Program-made: the position numbers and the translations under genes | NCBI GenBank assembly: GCA_947165195.1 | Contig: CAMUZJ010000068.1 | Location: forward strand, 1 to 5,647 | Reading direction: 5' to 3' | DNA length: 5,647 nucleotides | Source: an uncultured Bacillota bacterium | GTDB taxonomy: Bacteria; Bacillota_I; Bacilli_A; RF39; UBA660 | Shown: positions 5,479 through 5,647 of the stretch, in pieces | Numbering within the stretch: the stretch's first letter is position 1 | How the letters are laid out: each line of letters starts with the position of its first letter | The notes under the pieces: generated by a model | Database searches by the model: none | Seen by the model: only the letters and a program-made list of their open reading frames with translations | What the model was told of the DNA's origin: nothing

Positions 5479-5493
5479 AATCAATCTTTTATT

Positions 5494-5521
5494 ATTCTAA
5501 CATGGTTGAAGCTTTTGTCAA
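5494..5521 (-). promoter_or_regulatory. Strong promoter of the NDK-like/Gre-like operon
   Basis: The minus strand has a perfect -35 TTGACA (5521-5516), a 16-base spacer and -10 TAGAAT (5499-5494). TG one base before the -10 (TGTTAGAAT) makes it extended. Transcription should start near 5487, giving a leader of about 54 bases that begins almost directly with the hairpin at 5458-5478. This is the best sigma-A-type promoter in the window. Confidence 0.8.
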
Positions 5522-5588
5522 GTTTTCATTCTAGAAATATTAATAGATATTTTGAATTATTGGCTAGAAAATAAATTTTTAATTATTA

Positions 5589-5647
5589 TTATTCATTTTG
5601 TGATAAAACCTGTTGTTTTATCTCCTCACAATGTCCTATTAACATTT
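5589..5647 (-). CDS. Possible C-terminal end of a gene entering from the right edge
   Basis: One minus-strand frame is open from the window edge and ends at TAA (5591-5589), followed at once by two further in-frame TAA codons. It would encode a tail reading MLIGHCEEIKQQVLSQNE, which has the composition of a real protein C-terminus; the other two minus-strand frames stop within about 20 bases of the edge. Only 19 full codons are visible, which can happen by chance. No family can be named. The remaining 5522-5588 is A/T-rich and holds nothing else I can support. Confidence 0.35.
   Translation of the reverse strand, partial: MLIGHCEEIKQQVLSQNE
5602..5622. repeat. Inverted repeat near the right edge
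   Basis: GATAAAAC (5602-5609) and GTTTTATC (5615-5622) are perfect 8-bp arms around a 5-base spacer, CTGTT. No T-run follows on either strand, so it is not a standard terminator. It falls inside the possible C-terminal coding fragment. It could be a protein-binding site or a chance feature of A/T-rich sequence. Confidence 0.45.

Noticed and set aside
5530..5590. A/T-only short inverted repeat (AAATAT/ATATTT) and repeated CTAGAAA
   Set aside because: Such short matches are expected by chance in sequence this rich in A and T, and there is no supporting context.
5602..5622. Inverted repeat as an intrinsic terminator
   Set aside because: Neither strand has a T-run after the stem, and the arms fall within a possible coding fragment.
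1..5647. TGA read as tryptophan (mycoplasma-type code)
   Set aside because: The Trp codons seen in the XRE protein and in the two unknown proteins are TGG, and no frame needs an internal TGA.
1..5647. tRNA, rRNA, CRISPR array, insertion sequence or integrase
   Set aside because: No cloverleaf-like or rRNA-like sequence, no regularly spaced repeats, and no transposase or recombinase motif was found on either strand.

Overview
The window is very AT-rich and looks like a low-GC Gram-positive chromosome (Bacillota, or a related Bacilli/Mollicutes-type lineage). The evidence is the lepA-hemW gene pair, strong AGGAGG-type ribosome binding sites and TATAAT promoters with extended TG motifs. The visible tryptophan codons are TGG, and every complete gene ends in TAA or TAG. 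There is therefore no sign of the mycoplasma-type TGA=Trp code, although so few Trp codons do not settle it. Species cannot be named from this sequence.

Layout, all on the minus strand unless stated. (1) 1-738: the N-terminal 246 codons of a radical-SAM HemW-like protein, running off the left edge. (2) 738-2537: a complete lepA (elongation factor 4); its stop codon overlaps the hemW start (TAATG), so the two form a translationally coupled operon. A compact promoter and an upstream gene's terminator share the 70 bases before lepA. (3) 2607-3435: a small XRE-family regulator gene followed by a gene of unknown function (194 codons from the first ATG). (4) 3568-3879, plus strand: a divergent 103-residue protein of unknown function. 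Its promoter is overlapped by a perfect interrupted palindrome (CACGAAA-N5-TTTCGTG), a likely operator for the XRE protein. (5) 3878-3910: a strong bidirectional terminator between convergent genes. (6) 3931-5433: an apparent two-gene operon encoding a protein with a nucleoside-diphosphate-kinase-like core that has lost the catalytic histidine, followed by a GreA/GreB-like transcript-cleavage-factor homologue with a divergent tip. (7) 5434-5647: the leader and promoter of that operon, with a terminator-like hairpin and a second hairpin that could mask the Shine-Dalgarno sequence. At the right edge lies what may be the last 19 codons of another gene.

The lepA-hemW part is ordinary housekeeping sequence. 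The two parts worth attention are the three-gene regulator/operator switch (2607-3910), which could be a small self-contained genetic switch with two unknown proteins, and the NDK-like/Gre-like operon with its structured leader. The second pairs a nucleotide-kinase fold with an RNA-polymerase secondary-channel factor, and both proteins are diverged at the positions that normally do the chemistry.
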